Assembly: GCA_019918135.1 (NCBI GenBank)
Contig: WBZZ01005950.1
Span: 97,501-140,000 of the forward strand
Origin: Paulinella micropora
Taxonomy: Eukaryota; Cercozoa; Imbricatea; Euglyphida; Paulinellidae
Direction: 5' to 3'
DNA: 42,500 nt
The notes under the pieces are model-generated. The model was not told the DNA's origin. It saw only the letters and a program-made list of their open reading frames with translations, and searched no databases. The position numbers and the translations under genes are program-made. This document shows, one piece after another, positions 21,406 through 31,066 of this stretch (positions are counted from its first letter, which is position 1; each line of letters begins with the position of its first letter).

Positions 21406-22025
21406 TATTGATCTGTCATGGCTGAGCCCGAGGGCCATGCGCCTCCATCCCTCGACCCAACAGGGACTACAGTGAGTATGTTGGGGAGGGAAGAGTGACT
21501 CTAACCATCCTGCATAGAAGGCCCCAAAAGGAAGTCCCTCCTACCCGCACAGTGTCGGGTACCTTGCAGGAAATCAACTACAAATGATTGATCTTCCCCG
21601 CGTGAGAGCTACGAGACTGGGTAGGTCCCGCATGGAGGTACTCACAGGGGTAGCAGACATTTCATGCGGTCTGCCAGCGCATGAGGACGTTTTGTGGTAA
21701 GTATCTGGGACGCCTCGAAACCCGTCACCACCCCTAGATCGCGGAATGTAAATACCCCTTTGATCCCACGTGGTGTATGTCTTATAAAAAACAACACAAC
21801 GACATGGCCTCGGAACCAACACAACAACATAGCCTCGGAACCCACATCGACATAGCCTCGGAACCCACACAACAACAGAGCCTCGGAACCAACACAACAA
21901 CATAGCCTCGGAACCAACACAACAACATAGCCTCGGAGCCAACACAACGACATAGCCTCGAAACCAGTGGGAAGAGGCCCAACCACCTCCTCTTCCCGTG
22001 GGGTGCCATACTGTGCACCCCTCCA
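21406..22025 (-). mobile_element. Cassette family E, ~620 bp, with minisatellite and LINE-like tail
   Basis: On the minus strand it starts GGAGGGGTGCACAGTATGGC right after (ATT)n and carries the 25-bp minisatellite at 21,786-21,965. It ends GGATGGAGGCGCATGGCCC, then GCTCAGCCATGACAGA before an AT/ATT tail, close to the SINE A tail. The minisatellite unit resembles that in the LINE 5' UTR, so E may be an internally deleted LINE derivative. No protein is supported. Confidence 0.6.
21786..21965 (-). repeat. 25-bp minisatellite in cassette E
   Basis: About seven units on the minus strand of GAGGCTATGTTGTTGTGTTGG plus TTCC, with variants. Compare GCTATGTTATTGTTGTTGGG plus TTCCTG at 23,923-24,124. 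Confidence 0.8.
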
Positions 22026-22037
22026 TAATAATAATTA

Positions 22038-22096
<59 letters not shown>

Positions 22097-22099
22097 CAT

Positions 22100-22367
22100 A
22101 GTGCTTCTCTGTCAATGGCTGATGCATTTCTGCACATGCGCCTCCATCGTCTCTCCCGTGAGGGGAGTACGAAGAATTGACGATAGGCTCTAATGACACC
22201 CCTGCAAGGGCAGTTCCAACACTTCCAGACGGACCGGTATGTTCAATGAAAATACTGGTCCAGACGGACCGGTATGTTCAATGAAAATACTGGTGGCACC
22301 GACGGGAATCGAACTGGCGACAGGGACCAGATGGTAGAACTTGACCACTGGGCTATCACGGTGTCCA
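22100..22367 (-). mobile_element. tRNA-derived SINE, family A, copy A10
   Basis: Full length on the minus strand, with the standard tandem segment. (AAT)n lies on both sides. Confidence 0.85.
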
Positions 22368-22410
22368 TAATAATAATCATAATAATAAGAATAATAATAA
22401 GAATAATAAT

Positions 22411-22494
22411 AGTGCTTCTCTTAGTCTCAGTCAATGGCGAATGCATTTCTGCACATGTGCCTCGATCGTCTCACCCGCGAGGGGAGTACGAAAG
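22411..22494 (-). mobile_element. tRNA-derived SINE, family A, copy A11, 3' end only
   Basis: Only the tail and adjoining CTCCCC/CGGGTGAGACG region remain, with a 7-base insertion (TTAGTCT) and several substitutions. Upstream of it (plus coordinates 22,495-22,620) is unrelated sequence followed by (ATT)n. Confidence 0.75.
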
Positions 22495-22619
22495 AGCACA
22501 GTCTACCCGTGATTCCCATCCCGGAGACATGCACAGTACACAAATTACTGTTTGATGTGAAACTGCGTTCCTTTGCAAGGACTACATTCCTTTGCGACAT
22601 CTCATCTATCTATCTAGCT

Positions 22620-22620
22620 A

Positions 22621-22694
<74 letters not shown>
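22620..22694. repeat. (ATT)n tract
   Basis: About 25 uninterrupted ATT units immediately before SINE A12. Confidence 0.9.
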
Positions 22695-22695
<1 letters not shown>

Positions 22696-22964
22696 GGACA
22701 CCGTGATAGCCCAGTGGTCAAGTTCTACCATCTGGGCCCTGTCGCCAGTTCGATTCCCGTCGGTGCCACCAGTATTTTCATTGAACATACCGGTCTATTT
22801 CTGGACCAGTATTTTCATTGAACATACCGGCCCGTCTGGAAGTGTTGGAACTGCCCTTGCGGGGGTGTCATTAGAGCTTATCGTCAATTCTTCGTACTCC
22901 CCTCACGGGTGAGACGATGGAGGCGCATGTGCAGAAATGCATCAGCCATTGACAGAGAAGCACT
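22695..22964 (+). mobile_element. tRNA-derived SINE, family A, copy A12
   Basis: Full length, plus strand, CTATTTCTGGACC subtype. It is nearly identical to A13, which follows after one (ATT)n run. Confidence 0.85.
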
Positions 22965-22977
22965 ATTATTATTATTA

Positions 22978-23015
<38 letters not shown>

Positions 23016-23016
23016 T

Positions 23017-23285
23017 TGGACACCGTGATAGCCCAGTGGTCAAGTTCTACCATCTGGGCCCTGTCGCCAGTTCGATTCCCGTCGGTGCCACCAGTATTTT
23101 CATTGAATATACCGGTCTATTTCTGGACCAGTATTTTCATTGAACATACCGGCCCGTCTGGAAGTGTTGGAACTGCCCTTGCGGGGGTGTCATTAGAGCT
23201 TATCGTCAATTCTTCGTACTCCCCTCACGGGTGAGACGATGGAGGCGCATGTGCAGAAATGCATCAGCCATTGACAGAGAAGCAC

Positions 23286-23288
<3 letters not shown>
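23017..23288 (+). mobile_element. tRNA-derived SINE, family A, copy A13
   Basis: Full length. Its 3' (ATT)n run (23,289-23,328) is the 5' flank of the LINE that follows. Confidence 0.85.
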
Positions 23289-23328
<40 letters not shown>

Positions 23329-23410
23329 TGGGGGGCACCAATACATGGTTGGGTGTCACCGCCACACGGCGGGGTTGGGGCCGTTGGCAGCTTGTTATGA
23401 GGGGTAGCTC

Positions 23411-24205
23411 CACTGATTCATGAGACGGAAACTTTTACTGAGAGAAGCTCTCTCACCACGCTCACGGCTCTTGGCTCGGGGTGGCCTCTGGTATCACTCG
23501 GGGTGCGGGGGGTGGGGGTTATCTGAGGGAGGGAGGGGGTTGGGCTCAGTGGGTCACTGGACAGGTTGGTTAACTAAACTACTGTCGGTATGAGTGGGAA
23601 TGAAGGCGACAGGCTCCACACATTTCCACAAGCCTTGAAATCACTCAACTGCCACAGTAGCGACTGCCTGGACGCGGGGCTCCTGACTCACCCTCTCTCC
23701 CAGAACCCCTCGTGCTCACTTTGCGGATGCCATGGGGATGCTCTGGCGGAGGGTCGGGACGTGTTGGGTGCATGTGACCGGGCCTGTCACTTAGTGTTCT
23801 CGGTAGATGACTCGACGCAGGGTGGCTTGCCACGACACCTCAATGATGCATAGTACGTCACGTCTCTGGCCTGGTTACGGGGGCGGGTAACTGAGGCGGG
23901 TTCCTGAAGGCTGGTTACGGAAGCTATGTTATTGTTGTTGGGTTCCTGGCTGCTATGTTATTGTTGTTGGGTTCCTGGCTGCTATGTTATTGTTGTTGGG
24001 CTCCTGGCTGCTATGTTATTGTTGTTGGGTTCCTGGCTGCTATGTTATTGTTGTTGGGTTCCTGGCTGCTATGTTATTGTTGTTGGGTTCCTGGCTGCTA
24101 TGTTATTGTTGTTGGGTTCCTGGCGCGTACATGTTTATGCTTTTTTAAGGGTTGAGCTTTAAATAACCCCACTCGGGTCTTCTTTTATCGAGCTCACCAC
24201 TCGGT
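23411..24205 (+). repeat. LINE 5' UTR monomer M1
   Basis: It aligns in order with 24,610-25,212 (M2). Shared words include CTCTTGGCTCGGGGTGGCCTC, AAACTACTGTCGGT, CCACAAGCCTTGAAA, GGATGCCATGGGG, CTCTCGGTAGATGACTC (TTCTCGG in M1), CGCAGGGTGG and TTGAGCTTTAAATAACCCCA. M1 is longer mainly because of the minisatellite at 23,923-24,124. The short frames in it are not conserved in M2. Confidence 0.85.
23923..24124 (+). repeat. 29-bp minisatellite, seven units
   Basis: GCTATGTTATTGTTGTTGGG plus TTCCTGGCT repeats with an exact period of 29 bp at 23,923, 23,952, 23,981, 24,010, 24,039, 24,068 and 24,097. Only one unit has a change (GGGCTCC). High identity suggests recent expansion. M2 lacks it. Confidence 0.92.
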
Positions 24206-24442
24206 GGATGGAGGCCTGGGGTAGACTTATACGATGTTTTTGATGCTAGGTTCCGTCTCCAGGGATTCGACTGGCATCGCTGCTTTGCCTCACCGCACTG
24301 CCTCACCCACACATCCACGCTGGCACACTGTTTCTCCTCTTGCTCTTGTACCTATGTCGCACACAGCTATGAGCTCACGCCGATGAGTGGTTGTGACGAG
24401 GTGCACCCAGCTGGATTGCGGGCGAGCCACGGCGGCCTCGCT

Positions 24443-24481
<39 letters not shown>

Positions 24482-24485
24482 GTTT

Positions 24486-24518
<33 letters not shown>

Positions 24519-24609
24519 TTGTTGTTGTTGCTTTGCTTTGCTTTGCTTTGGGCGAGGCCTAGCTTTCACATGGGCGGGCTGAGCCTATGAGGGGCGCACG
24601 ATAAGCGTT
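24206..24609. repeat. Spacer between LINE monomers with (CT)n, T-run and (CTTTG)n
   Basis: Unique sequence, then (CT)n at about 24,450-24,478, a T-run of ~30 interrupted once, (GTT)n and (GCTTT)n to about 24,550. M2 starts shortly after. Confidence 0.75.
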
Positions 24610-25212
24610 CCATTGATTTATGAGACGGGTCCCAATTACTGAGAGTAACTCATGTGAGTTGCTCATCATACTCATGGCTCTTGGCTCGGGGTGGCCTCTG
24701 GAATCACAAGGGGTGGGCACTGGGGGAGGGGGTTGTGTTCAGAGGGTCACCGCGAAGGATGGTCAACCAAACTACTGTCGGTCGGAGTTTGTACGAAGGC
24801 GAGAGGCCCTACACCTTACCACAAGCCTTGAAACGACTAAATGACCAAAGTAACGACGGACCGGAGCGGGGCTCCTGGCTCACCCTCTCTCTCAGCACTC
24901 TTCGTGCTCATCCTGCGGATGCCATGGGGTTGCTCTGGCGGAGGGTTATGGGGTGGTGGGTACACGTGCACGGGCCTGTCACTCTGTGCTCTCGGTAGAT
25001 GACTCACTTGCAGCGTTTATCGGACGCAGGGTGGTTTGCCACGACACCTACCTCGATGATGCACAGCGGGTCTGCCTCGTGCCTGGTTACGGATGCAGGT
25101 GAGTGTTTGTGTGTATTCCTATACATAGTACGTACACGTATGCTTTTTAAGGGTTGAGCTTTAAATAACCCCACCTGGGTCCTCATTTATCGAGTTTACA
25201 ACTCGATCAATG
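24610..25212 (+). repeat. LINE 5' UTR monomer M2, with candidate promoter core
   Basis: The monomer next to the coding region. TTGAGCTTTAAATAACCCCA (25,153-25,172) is the best-conserved stretch between monomers and contains a TATA-like TTTAAATA ~45 bp before the ATG at 25,210. Repeated 5' monomers each carrying a promoter are known in some mammalian L1 elements. The role here is inference. Confidence 0.7.
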
Positions 25213-26541
25213 CGGCACCGGGGTCCCATACCACTTATGTCAGGTTCTTATGCGAAGAGCGCGGCCGCTAGTGCTGGCCCTATGGGTCAAGGCGGTAATC
25301 CTTCAGGTTTAGACGTTCCCCGTGGGAGTGCGCCTGCGGGTGGCGATGGCTACTCGGCCGGGGTGGGGTGGTCGAGTGCTCGCGTACCTGACGGGCAACC
25401 TGAATCACGTAGAGCCAGCAATCCTGCTGCATCTCGATCACCCTCCCCAACCTCGGAAGAGAAGTCACGTCCGGAAAGGTCTGGTCACGGCGTGTGGCAA
25501 GCGGTACCGCCACCGAGGAGGTGGCGGAGGAAGGTACGAAATGAGCTGGATAAGAGATGTTGCATAGTATGGGGGCTATCGCATGTCTCTCAGACAGTGG
25601 TCATGGCGCGAGAGCTCCGAATTCTCGGTCTCGGGGAGGTCGAGGTGGAATTCGCGGGCAGAGGTAGTGGGCGACATTTGCGGATTAAATGTGCGTCTTG
25701 TGAGGAGGCGGAGAAGATGGTGCGGCTGCTGCGGGAGCGTAAGTTCTTCACGGGAAAGGTTCACGTTGCGACGGGTAGGACTTTCCGGGAAAGAGAGAAG
25801 CAGCGGGCTGCACGGGGGGGTGCCCAGTATGTAGAGATGCAGAGGGAGCTTCGCAAGCAGGGATTTGGCTACTGGGTGCTCGACGTGGAAGTCGACGAGC
25901 CCCAGGGCGAAGCCTCAATCGGTGAATCTCCCTTGGCGGAGTGGGGCGGGATGCGGGAGCTGGAGGAGCTGGGGCGGAGGGTGCAGGATGGGCCGTGGAG
26001 GGTGGCGGAGGGCTCCAGGCGGGCTCAACCGAAGCGCAGGCATCGGCATCAGCTTCGTTCTTCCCAATTTGTGAAAGGCTTCCCACTGAGGGTGGCCTCA
26101 CATAATTGGCAAGGCAAAGTGGGTGCGGATAGCCCAGGCTTTGGGGAATGGCCGGAGCACTACAAGGAGCGAGGCTGGGTGATCGTCGGAGTCCAGGAGC
26201 ACAACCTATCGTCGCAGAAGGTGGAGAAGCTCCAAGTCGACGGCTTCCCAGTCCTCGGCAAAGCGGCTGCAACTGGTGCGGGCTCGCGTCTCTTGGGGGA
26301 AGTCTTGACGTTGGTGGCCAACTATCTGGCACCGTGCGCTACCATTCTACAGGCGCCTGTTCCACACCCACAGCAATTGTGGGTGAGGCTGTCGTCTGGG
26401 AGCGCGACGGCGTCGGATGTGTTCGTCGGCAAGGGCTACTTCCCCCAAGAAAATCAAGGAGAGGAATCTATTGCAGCCTATGAGGCGTGGCAGGCGGCTC
26501 TCCTACTTCGCCACCAAAGGTCATGTGGTTACGGTTGGTGA
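25210..26541 (+). pseudogene. LINE N-terminal polyprotein: ORF1-like region plus EEP endonuclease start
   Basis: 443 codons from the ATG just after monomer M2. Residues 1-110 are Gly/Ser/Pro- and Arg-rich. Residues ~116-230 (CCIVWGLSHVSQ, then LRIKCASCEEAEKMVRLLRE, then QRELRKQGFGYWVLDV) follow the RRM-plus-C-terminal-domain pattern of L1-type ORF1. A linker leads to the EEP nuclease at ~291: Asn299 in ASHNW and Glu330 in VGVQEH match catalytic positions. After residue ~425 the frame is lost; the GDANA box is in the +1 frame. Fusion of ORF1-like and EEP parts in one frame is noteworthy. Confidence 0.75.
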
Positions 26542-27880
26542 TGCTAATGCTAAGCTGGAGCCCGCCAGAATAGCGCGGGAGGAGGGAGTGGTGGGCCTCT
26601 TTGGCGAGATAGATGGGAGGGGTAGAGGGGTTAGGAGTGAGAATGGTGAGTTGCTGGCTGCGATGCTTGTTGCCACGGGGTTGCGCAATCTCAGTGGGTT
26701 TTCGCAACCACGGGGGACAAATATCGGTGGCCTAGGCAGGAAAATGTAGGTGGACGAAGGCATCTACTGGATTACATCTGCGTCTCTTCCGAGCTGGCGG
26801 AGGAGGCAAGCTTCGGCGTCGACGAGGTAGACCTTGATACCGACCACAAAGCTGTGTGGGCGGAACTGGTCTGGGGGGGACAGCCACCCCCCAAAAAGCA
26901 GGTAAAGAGGTACAAAGCATTCAAGGCAGAGCGCTTGATAGGCAGGGTAGTTGAGGGTAAGGAGAGTGAGCTGTCTAAGCTTAGGTTGAAGTACGACGAG
27001 ACCTTTGCAGCTGGTATATCGGGGCTGTTGCCAGATGGCCTCCCAGATCTATCAGCAGTGGAGGACCCGGATGAGCTTCAGCAGGAGGTAGATAGGGTCG
27101 CTAGCTTAGTGGTCCGAGCTTTCACGGGCGCAGCCGTGAAGGTCTTGGGAGTTCGGGTGATTAGGCCAGGGTTTACTAATGCATGGTTTGATGAGAGTCT
27201 TAGGGAAGCGATTGCGCGACGGAGAGAGGCATACGGCCTCTGGCGAAGGAATGAGGCCAACCGAGAGGCCTGGCAAAGATATAAAGAAGCGAGGAAGGCG
27301 GTCAGAAGGTTATGCAAGGAGAAGAAGGAGCAAGCGTGGAAGCGGGTCCAGAATGACACCGCTGCCAACTTCAGGAGCGCTACCATGGCCACGTACTGGA
27401 AGCTGTCAAAGCGTTTGGGCGGGGTTCGGCGGTCGAACGCTTCTGCTCCTGTTCGGAAGCCCGATGGCACTCTGGCATGCACACTCCGGGAAAAACTACA
27501 AGAATGGGAAGAATACCGCCGACGTATGGTGGTCCCCAAAGAAAACCAGTTTTTGGAGGATGCATGTGTAGAGGAAGTCGGTTCTGATGAGGAAGCAGCG
27601 CGGATTGAGCCCGAGCGGAAGGCTCGCGAAACCTTCCAGTATAACGACAACCTGCGCGACCAATTCGAGGCCATGGCGCAAGCCGAGGAGATCCGGACTG
27701 AGACGGGCCCGCTGGACTATGATTACACCGAGAAGGAAGTGGAGCTCTGCCAGGAAAATCTCCAGAATCACAAAGCGTGCTCACCGGATAAGATCAAGAA
27801 CGAGATGCTCAAGTACGGAGGCACGCGGATTGTGAGCTTTCTGGTGCGCTTCTTCAATTGGTTGAAATCGTGCGAATACA
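26495..27880 (+). pseudogene. LINE EEP endonuclease C-terminal half and linker to RT
   Basis: From about 26,500 to 26,735 the +1 frame carries FATKGHVVTVGDANAKLEPA, with the metal-binding D-x-N. The reading then returns to the first frame with RRHLLDYICVS and TDHKAVWAEL, the Asp and the Asp-His pair that close the EEP active site. The linker that follows (about 26,880-27,720) is Arg/Lys/Trp-rich (REAWQRYKEARKAVRRLCKE), as usual between EEP and RT. KACSPDKIKNEMLKYGG (about 27,772-27,822) is the start of the RT domain. The frame shifts again near 27,875. Confidence 0.8.
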
Positions 27881-29240
27881 CCCCAGCGACTGGGGCAAAG
27901 CGATTATCGTCAACATCCCAAAAGGAGGCGACCCAACCGATCCGGAAAATTGGAGAGACATCGCGATTCTGAGCTGTCTGGGTAAGATGTATCTGTCCCT
28001 TATGGCGGCGAGGCTTACGGCTTTCATCGATCAGCCGGGCAGGCTTCGCCCAGAGCAGGGTGGGTTCCGGCCAAAACGTAGTACGGGGGACCAGATTTTT
28101 GTCCTTAAGGAGCGTCTGCGCCTTAGACAACAAGCTGGCCTCCGTTCTTTCCTTTTGTTCGTGGATCTGAGAAAGGCATTCCCTACGGTTTGGCGGGCCG
28201 GGTTGTTTCAGAGGCTAACCCAGATGGGGGTACAGGGCAAGTTCTATCGCATTCTGCGGCGTTTTTACCGAAGAACGTCATCGCGAGTGCTAGTCGATGG
28301 CGAACTCACTGGTGAAGTGCTGGAAGAGATGGGAGTTCAGCAAGGGTCGCCGTTGTCACCGTCGCTGTTCAACGTCTTCATGGATGAGCTAACGGTCCGA
28401 ATCGCGAAAGAGTTGGAGATCGAGGACCTCAACCGCATCGAAGACATACGGACCCTGCTTTACGCCGACGACGTTGCGGTAATTGCGCATAGTGTCACGG
28501 AGCTTCAACAGATTGTAAATGTCGTGGCGACATTCGTGGAGGACTATCGGCTTGAAATCAACCTGAAACCGGGCAAGACGGAAGTCATGCCGATATACGG
28601 GCACGCCAAGTCAAAAAAGTCGCCCCCATGCGTGAGGTTCCGGGACAAGGTTCTCAACGTCACCGACCACTACAAATACCTGGGAGTTCTGCTCACGGAC
28701 ACCCTCTCCGATAAACCGCAAGCGAAGCGGGCGGCGGAAATCACTGTAGCGGGAACGGCTGCCTGCTATCCCCTCTGGATTGCCCATGAAGTTCCAGCGC
28801 GTCTTCGGCTGATGAATTGGCAGCAAATGGTTGGCGCAAAGTTGCTTTACGCATCGGCTTTTTGGGATCTGCCGGGCGCCAACAAGCTGAGTAAGCTGGA
28901 GGGCGCGTTGGTAGCGCCCCTGCGGGTCATCTTGGGTGTTGGTACGCGCACAAGCGGCTGCATCACCAGGGGTTTAGGCCGCACGCCGAGGTTTAGCATC
29001 CTTGCCAAGGCGGCCCGGCTTCGGTTCCTAGGGCGCATCGAGTTACTGGGCAACACAGCGCTAACACGCAGGCTTTACAACACGGGTCGGTGCAAATGGA
29101 AGGAAGATACGGAAAATTTGATCTTAGCAGATCACAGGCTGCGGGAGGGCTTGGATGCGCTCAAGCGGGTCGTGAACGAAGATGGCACGGTAGATGATAA
29201 GGACTGGCGGCCGCTCTGGCGAACTGGAACGAGGTGGTAA
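27858..29240 (+). pseudogene. LINE reverse transcriptase
   Basis: 460 codons with the non-LTR RT motifs in order: ENWRDIAILSCLGKMY (motif 1), EQGGFRPKRSTGDQIF (motif 2), LLFVDLRKAF with catalytic Asp103 (A), GVQQGSPLSPSLFNVFMDEL (B), LLYADDVAVIA with Asp204/205 (C), INLKPGKTEVM (D) and YKYLGVLLTD (E). A thumb-like helical region follows. The RT core itself is uninterrupted. The first residues come from a frameshift, so the ATG at 27,858 is not a true start. It would copy LINE RNA, and probably SINE RNA, at a nicked target site. Confidence 0.9.
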
Positions 29241-29349
29241 AGCAATGGTCTGTCCGGCAGGAAGTAGCTGGCTGGGAGCGGCAGGCTAAGCCTTCTGATG
29301 GGCTTAGGGTGCTGCTTAGCCAGATGTCTTCCCGCTCTGCTTTCCCACG

Positions 29350-30119
29350 TTGGCGGGCGCTGGAGGGGGAAGTCACAACCTTATCAGAAGGCGATTGTTG
29401 AGCTGCAACAATCGCCTTCGCCTCTACCGATCCAAATTTGGCTCATGCTCGCCGGACTGCTCAAGCTGTTTCGCCTTGTGTGGCACTGAGGTTAACGAGT
29501 CGTTACGTCACTTCCTGCTGCATTGCCCAACGTTTGTGAGCTCTCGTGAGGCACTGTTTAAGTTTATCGATGAGGCGCAAGCTCGGCAGCCCCTCATGCT
29601 GAATCGAGGAGGGCTTTATCACAGGGAACTGCGGGAGGCGGAGGAGGAGATGAGGCTCTTCAAAGAGGAATGGCTGAAGGGGAGGATGAAAAGATGGCGG
29701 CGATGCTCGGCGTTTTGTTTATCCCTGTCCCAGAAGAGGTGGAGGAGGAGTTAGGAAGGTTTGTTGCCACCATCTGGAAGGAGTGGGAGGAGTTGGAGGC
29801 GCAGACCAGGGAGGCAGAGGGGGCGGAGGAGGAGGAGGAGGTGATCGACCTCACGGTCGTTCAGGAGGTGGGTAGAAGGAGGGGAAGGCCTAGTCAGGTA
29901 GAATGTCTGGCTAGATCTGTTGTAGGTGGAGGTCAGTGCAGCGTCGCGGACTTCTTCTCGGCAGATAACTCCTCTCACTCCTTGCACCCACTTGCACATG
30001 CACAGCACGCTCATTTGCACATTGCACTGCCAGTCGAGTCTTTGGAGCGGAGCCGCGTCACCGAACGGTCCCGTGCTACCAATGGAGGCACATGTCCGAC
30101 AGGATCAAAGGCCAATTGA
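29350..30119 (+). pseudogene. LINE C-terminal zinc-binding region and acidic tail
   Basis: 29,350-29,754 encodes NRLRLYRSKFGSCSPDCSSC, then ALCGTEVNESLRHFLLHCPTF, the Cys/His cluster (zf-RVT type) at the end of many LINE RT proteins. Near 29,680 the sequence moves to another frame: EDEKMAAMLGVLFIPVPEEV, then a Glu-rich stretch ending EEEEEVIDLTV, then a polar tail. VIDLT after acidic residues looks like a SUMO-interacting motif. Confidence 0.7.
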
Positions 30120-30130
30120 CTGATAAGTCT
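30082..30130 (+). other. LINE 3' tail shared with SINE A and other cassettes
   Basis: ATGGAGGCACATGTCCGACA, then GGATCAAAGGCC, then AATTGACTGATAAGTCT before ATT. SINE A has ATGGAGGCGCATGTGCAG, then ATCAGCC, then ATTGACAGAGAAGCACT before ATT. The start words, ATCA, GCC, ATTGAC and AAG align. This is probably the site its RT recognises. Confidence 0.75.
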
Positions 30131-30175
30131 ATTATTATTATTATTATTAATTATATTATAAGTATTATTATTAAG

Positions 30176-30338
30176 TGGCACCGCGATAGCCCAGTGGTTA
30201 AGGTCTACCATTTGGGACCTGTCGGCAGTTCGATTCCCGTCGGTGCCAGTATTTTCAAAGGATATTTTCTTGGAAAGTATTGATTGTCTGGAATGCTTGG
30301 AGCTGCCTTGCGGGGGTGTCAGTAGAGCCTATCGTCAA
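30176..30338 (+). mobile_element. Divergent tRNA-derived SINE related to family A (A14)
   Basis: The 71-nt tRNA-like part (30,178-30,248) has a perfect 7-bp acceptor pairing (GGCACCG with CGGTGCC), an A box TAGCCCAGTGG and a B box AGTTCGATTCC. The body is shorter than A and has only one copy of the internal segment. It lacks the family A end after CCTATCGTCAA. It may be an older relative closer to the source tRNA. Confidence 0.75.
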
Positions 30339-30630
30339 ATCGGAAAAAAGAAGAGAAGGAAGGACGTTGAAGAAAAAGGCAATCTAGGAATGGAGAGTGG
30401 AGGATAAGGAAGAAGAGAAAGAAAAGGAAGCCGTTAGTCCAAGTGTTTTGAGCATCGTAAGCTTGCGCAAGCTACATGATGACATTGTATGAGGCCTAAA
30501 CCCCCGAAGGGACCTAGCCCGGGCTATGCAACACTGGACGGCTATGACGGAATGCAGTCACCGATACGGACTAGAGGAAGATTAGTCCAATTTTTGACTG
30601 CACAGGAGCGATAGATCGCAAAAGAGCAAC
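30339..30630. other. Unassigned sequence
   Basis: A purine-rich stretch (about 30,345-30,435), then CCCCCGAAGGGACCTAGCCCGG. No gene is recognised. Confidence 0.5.
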
Positions 30631-30711
<81 letters not shown>

Positions 30712-31040
30712 GATAGATAGATAGATACCACATCCATATATACATATATACATACATACATACATAGAAAGATACCACATACATACATACATACATACAT
30801 ACACATATACATACAGATATACATTACATATATACATTTATACATTACATACACCACATGCATTACAAACATTACATGCATACATACATACAGACATAGA
30901 TTACATACATTACATACAATACATACATTACATACATACATACATACATACATACATTCGATAGATAAATAGATAGGTAGATTGATAGATTCATACACAT
31001 ACATTACAATTACATACATACGTATGTACGCACGTATGTA
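30631..31040. repeat. (GATA)n followed by (ACAT)n microsatellites
   Basis: About 24 GATA units (30,631-30,727), then ATAC/ATAT/ACAT mixtures to about 31,040. Confidence 0.9.
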
Positions 31041-31066
31041 TGTATAACTTCTCTACGCTGTTGTGA

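Larger units (their letters stand above)
23329..30175 (+). mobile_element. EEP-type non-LTR retrotransposon (LINE), nearly full length, inactivated
   Basis: The element begins directly after an (ATT)n run and ends in another (30,131-30,175). The order is 5' UTR with two long repeated monomers, an N-terminal region with RRM-like ORF1 features fused to an apurinic-type endonuclease, a linker, RT, a Cys/His zinc-binding region and an acidic tail. Frameshifts near 26,500, 26,740, 27,875, 29,230, 29,380 and 29,680 break the frame. EEP plus RT in one long polyprotein fits an L1/Jockey/I-like LINE; the clade cannot be settled by eye. The last ~50 bp are shared with the SINE A family. Confidence 0.88.
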
